Of a stretch of DNA of 64,000 bases, positions 19,583 through 27,634 are shown piece by piece. The position numbers and the translations under genes are program-made. Where the stretch lies: contig URHS01000006.1 of assembly GCA_900547685.1 (NCBI GenBank), positions 4,934 to 68,933 on the forward strand, given 5' to 3'. A model generated the notes under the pieces. It was not told where the DNA came from and searched no databases. It saw nothing but the letters and a program-made list of their open reading frames with translations. Position 1 is the first letter of the stretch. Each line of letters opens with the position of its first letter. This stretch comes from an uncultured Blautia sp. (GTDB taxonomy: Bacteria; Bacillota; Clostridia; Lachnospirales; Lachnospiraceae).

Positions 19583-19607
19583 AGTCTGCTTTCTTCCCTT
19601 TCATTCT

Positions 19608-19709
19608 TTACATATGAAATACAAAATCTTCGTCTGCAAAACGAATTGTATCATTATCATTCAGTGACACTTCCTGTCCTGGCATAACTTTGACGCCGTT
19701 TACAAAAGT
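19608..19709 (-). pseudogene. FHA-domain gene remnant (last 33 codons)
   Basis: The minus strand reads TFVNGVKVMPGQEVSLN, then DNDTIRFADEDFVFHM and a stop. This is the final beta strands of an FHA (phospho-Thr-binding) domain, normally preceded by SSNG or STNH. Upstream of 19709 similarity ends abruptly and there is no start codon. The gene was therefore truncated at its 5' side by a deletion or rearrangement. In the intact ancestor it would have been the first known gene of the kinase operon. Confidence 0.8.
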
Positions 19710-20207
19710 ATAGAAAAATATGTTCCGGATACACTGCCTCAGAAAGAGTCACTGATTCAGGAGCTGCCTATATATATTGACAGTTTTTCTAAAACCAATT
19801 ATCATACATACTTTACCAGAGAAGGAGCACAGCGCTTTCTCATGACAGGTCGGCTTCACGAACTGCCAAGCGATCTATATCGTCCCTTCAGCTATGAAGA
19901 CAGAATAAAATTACTGAAAAAGTTTTGCGAAGAGGTAGAACGCACTCCGAATATTCGACTTCTCAAAGGACCACTGGAAAAATTTCCACTGAACCTGAAT
20001 ATGAATATCTCTGTTAATTATGGCTACCTCATGTTTTCCGGGCAGTCTGCAGAGCTCTCTTATATTTTGTTAAAAGAACAAAATCTTCTGACATCTTTTT
20101 ATGATTTCGTTTCCTCTCTGGAAGAAAACGAGATGTTGGAAACTCAGGAAGATACAGTGAAATATTTGCGGACTTTAATCCAAAGAAAGGAAAATGCGTA
20201 TTTTTGA
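19710..20207 (+). pseudogene. Regulator-like C-terminal remnant
   Basis: An open frame without a start codon or ribosome site at its beginning runs on the plus strand from the FHA breakpoint (IEKYVPDTLPQKESLIQEL) to the stop at 20207. An internal ATG at 19842 could give 121 residues. The sequence (LSYILLKEQNLLTSFYDFVSSLE) resembles the C-terminal half of helix-turn-helix regulators common in clostridia, but I cannot name the family. The missing N-terminus would have held the DNA-binding domain. Confidence 0.55.
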
Positions 20208-20250
20208 ATACTGGTCTGAATCGACCGTTGAAAAATGATTTGTTTATTCC

Positions 20251-20276
20251 CGGAACTGCTATAATCGACAGTTCCG
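20251..20276. repeat. Inverted repeat, possible terminator
   Basis: CGGAACTG and CAGTTCCG are separated by 10 bases, 44 bp after the regulator remnant. Possibly its terminator, though no clear T-run follows. Otherwise the 20208-20360 gap holds nothing I recognise. Confidence 0.4.
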
Positions 20277-20364
20277 AGAATATTTAGATTTGTTTGTGAT
20301 GATAAGTATAACACACTTGCACCCAAAAGAGTATAAAATTTCCCTAAAAAGTATGACAGGTATG

Positions 20365-20394
20365 TGACAAGTCTTCTCAAAATAGAAATATAAT
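20365..20394 (+). promoter_or_regulatory. Promoter of the recombinase module
   Basis: TGACAA, an 18-bp spacer and TATAAT, 26 bp upstream of the small gene at 20420. The near-repeated TATGACAGG/TATGTGACA around the -35 could be a regulatory site. Confidence 0.5.
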
Positions 20395-20419
20395 AAACAA
20401 CACATCTATGGAGAAAGAC

Positions 20420-20581
20420 GTGCCAAATGTAATATATCGGCAAATTGAAAGAGAAATTAATGGAAAAAAAGTTCTCTTAGAATATCCTGATAAATCTGAT
20501 TATGATGAAGAAAGCGTTATGAAAGAAGTAAAAAACATTTTATCTAATCTTCTTCAGGAACAAATTACAAAAGCTATATAA
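20420..20581 (+). CDS. Small protein upstream of the recombinase (possibly TnpW-like)
   Basis: A 53-residue, charged protein (VIYRQIEREINGKKVLLEYP, then a C-terminal helix ending LLQEQITKAI). I prefer GTG 20420 because GGAGAAAG lies just upstream; an in-frame ATG at 20408 would give 57 residues. It precedes the recombinase by 65 bp in the same direction. Size, position and a vague resemblance to small proteins annotated as TnpW next to clostridial serine recombinases suggest an accessory or control role. I am not sure of the family. Confidence 0.6.
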   Translation: MPNVIYRQIEREINGKKVLLEYPDKSDYDEESVMKEVKNILSNLLQEQITKAI

Positions 20582-20646
20582 TCTATAGAACGGGCAGAGG
20601 ATTTCCTCTGCCCCATTTCATAAATAAAAGAAAGGGATAGATAGGT

Positions 20647-22317
20647 ATGGAAGAAAAAAAGAAAAGAGTACGGGTACTACTCCGAGTAAGTTCCGACCAA
20701 CAATTAGAATCCGATGGTGATTTAGGAGTTCAAAGGAAAATAGTTAGAGAATATATCGAAAGATATCCCGATTGGATTCTGGATTCAAAAGAATACTTTG
20801 AAGGCAGCAATAGTGGTTATAAAAATTCTATATCTGAAAGGGACGTTCTGCAAGAAGCATTGAAAGACGCTGAAAATGGGGAATACGAAATACTGGCAGC
20901 TTATAAAGATGACAGATTAGGAAGAAGAATTTTAGAAATTCCCACTTTTATCTTACAGTTAAAAAGTGCCGGTGTAGATGTCTATACGGCAGCAGACGGT
21001 CTGCTTTCTCCCAAAAGTATTGATGATATAAATGGAATTCTTTTTCTAACCATGCGGTATGGAATGGCTCAAAAAAGCAGCTCTGACACGGGAATTCGAG
21101 TAAAAGATACTGCAAAGCAATTAGTTCGAGAGGGAAGATTTATGGGCGGCAAAGCTCCTTATGGCTACAGATTTGCACTCTCCGGTAAATACAGTAAACA
21201 TCAACGTGCATTAAAACATCTGGTGATTGTCCCGGAACAGGCAGAAGCTGTAAAATATATTTATGATTTATCCTTTTATAAAGAATTTGGTTCTGCGAAA
21301 ATCGCTCATATTTTGAATACAGATGATAAATATAAACAGTTGGCGCCAAATGATGTATGGAAAAGCGGAACGATTACCAGTATCCTTACAAATCCTATTT
21401 ACACAGGTTATACAACATACAACAGACGAAAATGTACAGAAAAGCACTATCATCGTTTAGATAGGAAAGATTGGATTTTTTCAAAAGAGCAAAATAAGAA
21501 TATCACTATTCTTGACAATGAATTTTGGCAAAAAGTACAGATAAAAAGGTACGAGCGTGGACTGAAATACAAAAAAAGTCCCCAAAATGAAAATTCGGTT
21601 ATTATTACAAGGAATGATGGAAAACTGGCTTTGATAGATGTGGCATACTGTGGCTATTGTGGTCGCAAATTAACAAACGGAACAAAATATGATTATTGGA
21701 CAATGAAAAGTACAGGTGAACGCAAGTCATCCAGAAAAGCACTTTATAAATGCCAGAATTTAGGGCAAGGCGTACCACATCCCAAAATGAAACAGATACT
21801 GGCAAACAAACTGGAACCTGTTGTATTTGAAGTTTTAATAGAACATATCGAAAAATTACAGGAAAATGAAAACATATTTGAACAAATCATAAAAAATAAA
21901 AAGAAAGAACTGAAAGAACAAGAAAAAATATTATCTAAAGAAAAGAAAAAACTTAACGATATACAGAAGAGTATTGAAGTGACAGAAGATGCGATTCCAC
22001 TTGCCATAGCAGGAAATTATCCATTATCGCTTAAAGAATTGGCAGGCAGTATTAAAAAACAGAAAGAAAAGAGACAACAACAAATTGAGAGCATCGAACA
22101 ATTAGAAAATGAAGTAAAAAATATGACTCTATCTGTGAATGACCGGAAAACAGTCCGAAGTCAAATACCAACATGGCGAGAAGTCCTTTTAACGGCAGAT
22201 ACAGCCGCAAAACGTATCTTGGTGAATAAATTGATAGAGCGGATAGAAATTACCGATGAACAGGTGATAATCCGATTTAAAATTAATCTTAATAATTTTT
22301 GTTTCAACCACGAATGA
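20647..22317 (+). CDS. Large serine recombinase (integrase of the element)
   Basis: A 556-residue large serine recombinase that integrates and excises the element. The resolvase domain has VLLRVSSDQQ with the nucleophile Ser 15 and YKDDRLGRR near 82-90. The recombinase domain follows (GRFMGGKAPYGYRF, LTNPIYTGYTTYNRRK), then a zinc-ribbon start CGYCGRKL, and a long Lys/Glu-rich coiled coil (about 390-485) before the C-terminal end. A TnpX/TndX-type enzyme is likely. Its ATG 20647 follows AAAGGGATAGATAGGT. The stop lies 15 bp from the right junction. Composition is more AT-rich than the kinase module. Confidence 0.95.
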   Translation: MEEKKKRVRVLLRVSSDQQLESDGDLGVQRKIVREYIERYPDWILDSKEYFEGSNSGYKNSISERDVLQEALKDAENGEYEILAAYKDDRLGRRILEIPTFILQLKSAGVDVYTAADGLLSPKSIDDINGILFLTMRYGMAQKSSSDTGIRVKDTAKQLVREGRFMGGKAPYGYRFALSGKYSKHQRALKHLVIVPEQAEAVKYIYDLSFYKEFGSAKIAHILNTDDKYKQLAPNDVWKSGTITSILTNPIYTGYTTYNRRKCTEKHYHRLDRKDWIFSKEQNKNITILDNEFWQKVQIKRYERGLKYKKSPQNENSVIITRNDGKLALIDVAYCGYCGRKLTNGTKYDYWTMKSTGERKSSRKALYKCQNLGQGVPHPKMKQILANKLEPVVFEVLIEHIEKLQENENIFEQIIKNKKKELKEQEKILSKEKKKLNDIQKSIEVTEDAIPLAIAGNYPLSLKELAGSIKKQKEKRQQQIESIEQLENEVKNMTLSVNDRKTVRSQIPTWREVLLTADTAAKRILVNKLIERIEITDEQVIIRFKINLNNFCFNHE

Positions 22318-22340
22318 CCGGTAACGATAGGGTACCGCAA
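22305..22340. repeat. attR: right junction of the element
   Basis: The element side has CAACCACGAAT (22305-22315), overlapping the recombinase stop codon. The shared core GGTACCG lies at 22331-22337, and the host gene resumes in frame as TAC CGC AAC (YRN). Predicted crossover dinucleotide GT at 22332-22333. Confidence 0.82.
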
Positions 22341-22917
22341 CAAGGGATATGATTTTACTATTACTTCCTCAACCGCCTTCGACCATAAATGGATAAATGG
22401 ACGAAATATCTTTGAAAGCATTTCCCGCATCGTGGATGAACTCTTTGATAATTATCTTTCAAGACCGGGCGTGAGACAACCGATTTTAACTCAGTATTGC
22501 GACGGACAGCGAGTGCAATGTCCAAACTGGATGACACAGTGGGGGTCGAAATATCTGGGTGACCAGGGATATTCTGCCATTGAAATCTTACGAAACTTTT
22601 ACGGCAGCAACATGTACATCAACACGGCCGAAGAAATTTCCGGAATCCCTGCTTCATGGCCTGGGCAGCCTTTAGATATTGGTTCATCCGGAAGCAAAGT
22701 CCGCCAAATACAGGAACAACTCAATGCCATTGCAAATGCCTATCCGGCCCTTCCGAAAATCTCCGTAGACGGAGTCTTTGGAGAAAATACACAAAATGCC
22801 GTAAAAAAATTCCAACAAATTTTCGGGCTTCCTGCCACGGGAATTGTAGATTATTCCACCTGGTACGAAATTCAGGAACTTTACGTAGGGGTAACCAGAA
22901 TTGCAGAATTAGTATAA
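22331..22917 (+). pseudogene. SpoIID-like peptidoglycan-binding protein, C-terminal part
   Basis: Continuation of the gene starting at 7730. It reads YRNKGYDFTITSSTAFDHKW, then SISRIVDELFDNYLSRPG, completing the SpoIID-like region. It ends in a peptidoglycan-binding type 1 domain (DIGSSGSKVRQIQEQLNAI, VDGVFGENTQNAVKKFQQIF, LPATGIVDYSTWY). The frame is undamaged apart from the insertion. The first internal ATG (22432) has no good ribosome site, so this part is probably not translated. Clean excision would restore a protein of about 423 residues. Confidence 0.9.
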
Positions 22918-22958
22918 ATATTTCCGGCTGCTTAATATGACAGCTTCTCTCCTAAAAG

Positions 22959-23003
22959 AAAGACCTCCAATCGTCAGATTTTCTCTGACTTTTGAAGGTC
23001 TTT
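22959..23003. terminator. Bidirectional terminator
   Basis: AAAGACCT and AGGTCTTT flank an inner stem GTCAGA/TCTGAC with a TTTTC loop. It lies between the convergent split gene and rseP, with A- and T-rich flanks on both sides, so it can serve both. Confidence 0.75.
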
Positions 23004-23014
23004 ATCTTTTATTA

Positions 23015-24301
23015 TTATAATCTTCGAAAATCGTTAAACATCACAAATACCATTAAAAGCATCAACAAAACAAATCCTGCAAAATGTATCATTCCCTCTA
23101 CATTTGGATTTAGTTTTTTCTTTCGCACAGCTTCCACAATCAGAAAAACAAGTCTTCCTCCATCTAAAGCCGGAATAGGAAGTAAATTCATAACACCTAA
23201 GTTAGCTGAAAGCAAAATTGCCCAATACAGCATTTGCAGCCATACCATAACGCTACCTTCCTCTTTCGCTTCTTCATAAGAATCACCGATAACATCAATA
23301 ATTCCCACCGGACCGGAAAGATCATTTACACTAAATTGTCCCTTGATTAGCATCATAAGGCTTTCTACGGTATTAGAAATCCAATATCGTACCTCAGAAG
23401 CGCTATATCTTAACACACCTAAAAAGTTCGTTTTTTCACGATACAGATTATAGATAAAACCGGTATCTACCTGCTTTGTCATCTGAGGTTTTAAAGAAAG
23501 AGTCTGTATCTCCCCATCTCTTTCAATCCCAAGACTAATTTCTGAACCATCCAACGGATTTTTCTCCCAATACTCCTGCAGTTCCTGACTGGTTTCAATG
23601 GCTTCTCCATTAATTTCCCTGATAATGTCTCCTGCCTGCACTCCGGCTTCCATCATAGAACCATTTAAAACAATCTGTGTGATTTCCGGTGCGCTATCCG
23701 GTGCAGGCACATAAGAAAATCCCAGCATATATTTTTCTTCACTGTATGCTTCAAAAGAAACTTCCTTTTTCTCATCATTTCGTTTATAAGTCAGGGTGAT
23801 TTCTTCATCTTCCAAACCGTGAAGCATCATATAAGAGTCCAAATCTCTTCCTAAAACAATGCTTCTCCCTTGAAATTCTGTAATAATATCCCCCTCCTGA
23901 AGTCCCGCCTTAGCTGCAGGAGAATTTTCTTCTACCTGCAGTACACGAGCAGGATCATATCCTGCCACGCTGGTAATAATCATGGCAAATACAAACGCCA
24001 GAATAAAGTTAAAAATAGGTCCTGCCGCAACAACAGATATTCTCGCCCATACTGATGCTTTATTAAAAGAGCCTTCGCTGTCATCATCATCGTCCTCACC
24101 TACCATCATGCAGGAACCGCCTATAGGAAATATTTTTAAAGAATAACGTGTTTCTCCTTTTTGAGTAGACAAAAGCCTGGGCCCCATCCCCAAAGAAAAT
24201 TCCGTAACTTTAATTCCATTTCTCTTTGCCAAAAGGAAATGCCCCAGCTCATGAAAAATAATAATGACGGAGAATATCAAAATTGCTATTAAAATTTTCA
24301 A
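23015..24301 (-). CDS. rseP: Site-2 metalloprotease RseP/RasP
   Basis: An intramembrane zinc protease that cleaves anti-sigma factors and signal-peptide remnants. HELGH lies in the first helix (IIIFHELGHFLLAKR) and the second metal motif is NLLPIPALDGGR near the C-terminus. Two PDZ-like segments lie between them (NSPAAKAGLQEGD, MMEAGVQAGD), and there are four hydrophobic helices. I chose TTG 24301 (428 residues). It follows the dxr stop by one base, and AGGTGG lies just upstream inside the end of dxr. An ATG 20 codons earlier would overlap dxr and add a non-family extension. Confidence 0.93.
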   Translation of the reverse strand: MKILIAILIFSVIIIFHELGHFLLAKRNGIKVTEFSLGMGPRLLSTQKGETRYSLKIFPIGGSCMMVGEDDDDDSEGSFNKASVWARISVVAAGPIFNFILAFVFAMIITSVAGYDPARVLQVEENSPAAKAGLQEGDIITEFQGRSIVLGRDLDSYMMLHGLEDEEITLTYKRNDEKKEVSFEAYSEEKYMLGFSYVPAPDSAPEITQIVLNGSMMEAGVQAGDIIREINGEAIETSQELQEYWEKNPLDGSEISLGIERDGEIQTLSLKPQMTKQVDTGFIYNLYREKTNFLGVLRYSASEVRYWISNTVESLMMLIKGQFSVNDLSGPVGIIDVIGDSYEEAKEEGSVMVWLQMLYWAILLSANLGVMNLLPIPALDGGRLVFLIVEAVRKKKLNPNVEGMIHFAGFVLLMLLMVFVMFNDFRRL

Positions 24302-24302
24302 T

Positions 24303-25445
24303 TTACCACCTGCCCTCAATTCTCTTATATATATCTTGTTCAATATCCAAAATTTCTTCAACCGTAGGATTTAAAATTAATTCATGTTCATTCATAGCAT
24401 TTTCAATAATTTCATAAATGTCTAAAAATCCGATTTTTCGATTTAAAAATAATGCCACTGCTTTTTCATTAGCTGCATTAAAAACAGTGGGCATAGAACC
24501 TCCTGTTTTCGAAGCCTGCATTGCTAACGGCAGCCCTTTAAAAGTATCCATATCAGGATTTTCAAAAGTAATGGATGCCAGCTTTGCAAAATCCAGACGT
24601 TCCCCATCTAAATATTTACGCTCACCTTCATACAATGCATACTGAATAGGAAGACGCATATCCGGTGTGCCAAGCTGCGCCATAATACTTCCATCTTTAA
24701 ATTCAATCATAGAGTGAATCACACTCTGAGGCTGTACCACTACCTGAATTCTATCCAAATCTACATCAAATAACCATTTTGCTTCCATAACTTCCAATCC
24801 TTTATTTACCAAAGTAGCGGAATCAATGGTAATTTTCTGCCCCATGGCCCAATTAGGATGCTTTAATGCATCTTCTACACGTATATTTTTCAATTCTTCT
24901 GTTTTCTTTCCACGAAATGGTCCACCGGAGGCAGTAATCAAAAGTTTTTCGATAGTATTGGATTTCTCTCCGTTTAATGCCTGAAAAATTGCACTGTGCT
25001 CACTGTCTACCGGCAGAATTTTTACATGATGTTCTTTTGCCAGAGGCATAATAATATGCCCTGCCGTTACAAGAGTTTCTTTGTTAGCAAGTGCAATATG
25101 CTTTCCTGCACAAATCGCCGCAATGGTAGGACGTATTCCTATCATTCCCACAATGGCTGTTACCAGAATTTCGGCTTCTTCCATAACTGCCAGCTCAATA
25201 AGCCCTTCCATTCCGCCTACCACTTTACACTTTGTATCTTGTACACGAAGCTTCAGCTCCTGTGCTTTTTTTTCATCTCCCACTGCAGCCAATTTAGGAG
25301 AAAACCGGCGAATTTGTTTTTCTAACAAATCAATATTTCTTCCCGCTGCAATTCCCACTACCTGCAAATCATCATTTTTGCTGACAATATCAAGAGTTTG
25401 TGTTCCTATGGAACCTGTTGAACCTAAAATTGCAATTTTCTTCAT
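24303..25445 (-). CDS. dxr: 1-deoxy-D-xylulose 5-phosphate reductoisomerase
   Basis: Makes 2-C-methylerythritol 4-phosphate from DXP with NADPH in the MEP isoprenoid pathway. The 380-residue protein has the NADPH motif GSTGSIGTQTLD, LANKETLVTAG, PVDSEHSAIFQ, the flexible-loop GGPFR, HPNWAMGQKITIDSATLVNKGLE and MPTVFNAANE. All are canonical. It lies 12 bp after cdsA and directly before rseP in the usual clostridial order. Confidence 0.97.
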   Translation of the reverse strand: MKKIAILGSTGSIGTQTLDIVSKNDDLQVVGIAAGRNIDLLEKQIRRFSPKLAAVGDEKKAQELKLRVQDTKCKVVGGMEGLIELAVMEEAEILVTAIVGMIGIRPTIAAICAGKHIALANKETLVTAGHIIMPLAKEHHVKILPVDSEHSAIFQALNGEKSNTIEKLLITASGGPFRGKKTEELKNIRVEDALKHPNWAMGQKITIDSATLVNKGLEVMEAKWLFDVDLDRIQVVVQPQSVIHSMIEFKDGSIMAQLGTPDMRLPIQYALYEGERKYLDGERLDFAKLASITFENPDMDTFKGLPLAMQASKTGGSMPTVFNAANEKAVALFLNRKIGFLDIYEIIENAMNEHELILNPTVEEILDIEQDIYKRIEGRW

Positions 25446-25457
25446 ACGCTTTCCTCT

Positions 25458-26270
25458 TTATATTAAAACACTTGCAAGGAAATAGATAAACGGCGCTGTA
25501 AAAATAACACTGTCAAATCGATCCAATATACCGCCATGTCCCGGAATCAGTTTTCCGTAATCTTTTATTTCCTTATTTCTTTTAATAGCAGATGCTGCCA
25601 AATCTCCTACCATAGAAATCAATGCTCCTACAGCACAGATAACGGCATACATTAACGGAGTATGACCATCTGCCTGATTTACACCCGAAATTAAAAGTGC
25701 ATAAAGCGCACCTAAAAGTGCTGCACCTAAAACGCCGCCTACGCCGCCTTCAATGGATTTCTTAGGGCTTAACACCGGCGCCATCTTATGTTTTCCAATT
25801 AACATTCCTACACAATATGCACAAGTATCGCTTCCCCATGAACTCAGGAAAATCAATCCTACCAGCCATGCACCGCCTTCTAAAGCCCTTGTTTTATAAA
25901 TGTAAGACAGCATAACTGCTACATATACAACTCCAAATAAAGCCGCCATAATCTGTTCTGCCCTGTATTTAGGATAAGTAAACACATAGACACACATAAT
26001 CAATACAAGAGTAAACAGTAAAATCATCATAGAAAATTTATCTGTTTTCACCCAGAGCAGGGATAAATAATACAAAACAGTACCTATATAGCCTGCAATT
26101 TCCAACGCACCAAATCCTTTCTGATGCACCTCCATGGCACGATACAGTTCCCCTACTCCAATCAAAGAAATTGCCAAAAGTACTGCAAATAACACAGGAC
26201 CTCCTGCAGCAACGGAAGCTATTGCAATTGCCACAAGAACAATCCCACTTAAAAGTCTTGTCTTAAACAT
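25458..26270 (-). CDS. cdsA: Phosphatidate cytidylyltransferase
   Basis: CdsA makes CDP-diacylglycerol from phosphatidate and CTP at the membrane. The 270-residue protein has many hydrophobic helices and the signature SPKKSIEGGVGG followed by GDLAASAIKRNKEIKDYGKLIPGHGGILDRFDS (given as separate motifs: SAIKR, KDYGKLIPGHGG, LDRFDS). It lies 1 bp from the uppS stop and 12 bp before dxr, within one phospholipid/isoprenoid unit. Confidence 0.95.
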   Translation of the reverse strand: MFKTRLLSGIVLVAIAIASVAAGGPVLFAVLLAISLIGVGELYRAMEVHQKGFGALEIAGYIGTVLYYLSLLWVKTDKFSMMILLFTLVLIMCVYVFTYPKYRAEQIMAALFGVVYVAVMLSYIYKTRALEGGAWLVGLIFLSSWGSDTCAYCVGMLIGKHKMAPVLSPKKSIEGGVGGVLGAALLGALYALLISGVNQADGHTPLMYAVICAVGALISMVGDLAASAIKRNKEIKDYGKLIPGHGGILDRFDSVIFTAPFIYFLASVLI

Positions 26271-26271
26271 T

Positions 26272-26979
26272 TTACTCCTCCTTCACGCCGCCATATCTGC
26301 GATCTCTATGATTAAATTTATCAATTGCTTTTTCAAATTCATGTTTATCAAAATCCGGCCATGCCACATCAGTAAAATAGAATTCTGTATAAGCAAGCTG
26401 CCACATAAGAAAATTAGAAAGCCGTTCTTCTCCGCTTGTTCGAATCAGCAAATCAGGATCCGGAAGTCCTTTTGTATCCAGATAATCTGAAATCACATCT
26501 TCTGAAATCTGCTGCGGCAAAAGAACTCCTTTTTCTACTTCCTCTGCCATTTTCACTACTGCCCTTTTAATTTCATCGCGGCTTCCATAATTTAATGCGA
26601 TCTGAAAATGAAGTTCATCGTACTGTTTGGAATATTCTTCCAATTCCTTTATTTTCTCCTGCAGATCCTCATCAAACATAGTCGGATCACCAATTACACG
26701 CACACACATTTTATTATCCTTGGAAATCTGAATACAGCGTTTCATATAATTGCGGAACAATTTCATCAGCCCGTCTACTTCTTCCTTAGAACGTTTCCAG
26801 TTTTCCGTAGAAAATGCATATACTGTAAGATATTTAACGCCCAACTCCTTTGCGATACTGCAGATTTTCTCCAGATTTTCACAGCCCTTAATATGTCCAT
26901 ACGTTCTGGGCATTCCTTTTGCTTTCGCCCAACGTCCATTTCCGTCTAAAATAATTGCTACATGCTTGGGAACTGTCAT
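26272..26979 (-). CDS. uppS: Isoprenyl transferase (undecaprenyl diphosphate synthase)
   Basis: Condenses isopentenyl units to undecaprenyl diphosphate, the lipid carrier for cell-wall synthesis. Motifs are HVAIILDGNGRWAKAKGMPR (catalytic Asp in DGNGRW), YGHIKG, AFSTENWKRS, ALNYGSRDEI, DLLIRTSGEERLSNFLMW and FYFTDVAWPDF. I chose ATG 26979 (235 residues), which follows AGGAGGAAGAAAT; ten extra upstream codons lack a site and family similarity. Confidence 0.96.
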   Translation of the reverse strand: MTVPKHVAIILDGNGRWAKAKGMPRTYGHIKGCENLEKICSIAKELGVKYLTVYAFSTENWKRSKEEVDGLMKLFRNYMKRCIQISKDNKMCVRVIGDPTMFDEDLQEKIKELEEYSKQYDELHFQIALNYGSRDEIKRAVVKMAEEVEKGVLLPQQISEDVISDYLDTKGLPDPDLLIRTSGEERLSNFLMWQLAYTEFYFTDVAWPDFDKHEFEKAIDKFNHRDRRYGGVKEE

Positions 26980-27047
26980 ATTTCTTCCTCCTACGCATAA
27001 AAGAGGCACAATACGGAATTTGTATGTGCCCCTTCCTATGTTCTTTT

Positions 27048-27605
27048 TTATACAGTAAGAATTTCTTTTGATTTTTCTTCCACTGCTTTTTCAATTTCTT
27101 TTACAAACTTATCTGTAATTTTCTGTATCTGATCTTCTAATTCTTTAATTTCATCTTCAGATACGTCCTGCTTTGCCAACTTTTTAAAAGCGTCATTAGC
27201 ATCACGGCGCACATTACGAACTGCAACTTTAGCTGCCTCGCCTTTTTTCTTAACGTCTTTTACCAGCTCTTTTCTGCGCTCTTCGGTCAGTTCCGGCAGT
27301 ACCAGACGAATGATTTTGCCATCACTGTTCGGATTTAAATTTAAATCAGAAGATAAAATTGCTTTACTGATTTCTTTAATCAAAGATGATTCCCAAGGCT
27401 GAATCTGAATCATTCTTGCTTCCGGAACCGTAATATTTGCCACCTGCTGAAGCGGTGTTGGTGTTCCATAATAGTCTACGGTAAGTTTATCTAAAATATG
27501 CGGATTTGCACGTCCTGCACGAATGGTAACCAATTCCTTTGTAAGACTTTCCAGTGTCTTTGTCATTTTGTGTTCATATACCTGAATTCTCTCATCTGTT
27601 GCCAT
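27048..27605 (-). CDS. frr: Ribosome recycling factor
   Basis: Frr splits the post-termination ribosome together with EF-G. The 185-residue length is exact for the family. Visible motifs are [65 protein letters not shown] and [15 protein letters not shown] (each in sequence order). It lies 29 bp after pyrH and 68 bp before uppS. Confidence 0.98.
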   Translation of the reverse strand: MATDERIQVYEHKMTKTLESLTKELVTIRAGRANPHILDKLTVDYYGTPTPLQQVANITVPEARMIQIQPWESSLIKEISKAILSSDLNLNPNSDGKIIRLVLPELTEERRKELVKDVKKKGEAAKVAVRNVRRDANDAFKKLAKQDVSEDEIKELEDQIQKITDKFVKEIEKAVEEKSKEILTV

Positions 27606-27634
27606 GTTTTTTTCCTCCTAATTTTAAGTTCCGA

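Larger units (their letters stand above)
8411..22332. mobile_element. 13.9-kb large-serine-recombinase element inserted in a SpoIID-like gene
   Basis: The element splits one gene. Its two halves rejoin at GGTACCG into a single frame, reading ...TEWYRNKGYDFTITSS. A large serine recombinase ends 15 bp from the right junction, the usual position. Joining the element's ends gives arms that match as an imperfect inverted repeat (15 of the outer 20 bases) centred on GT. Cargo comprises a kinase fragment, a giant Ig-like membrane protein, two small membrane proteins, a Ser/Thr kinase, a PP2C phosphatase, an FHA remnant and a regulator remnant. GC differs between modules: by eye about 36% for the recombinase part and about 45% for kinase/phosphatase. 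No conjugation genes are present, so it is a small integrative or mobilisable element, possibly decayed. Confidence 0.85.

Noticed and set aside
20144..20443. A 99-codon minus-strand hydrophobic frame at the recombinase promoter
   Set aside because: It is antisense to the regulator remnant and the promoter region, has no ribosome site, and its hydrophobicity reflects AT-rich DNA.
8411..22332. Type VII secretion or conjugative element interpretation
   Set aside because: No FtsK/EssC ATPase, WXG100 protein, relaxase or coupling protein is present. Only kinase, PP2C and FHA hint at such a past.
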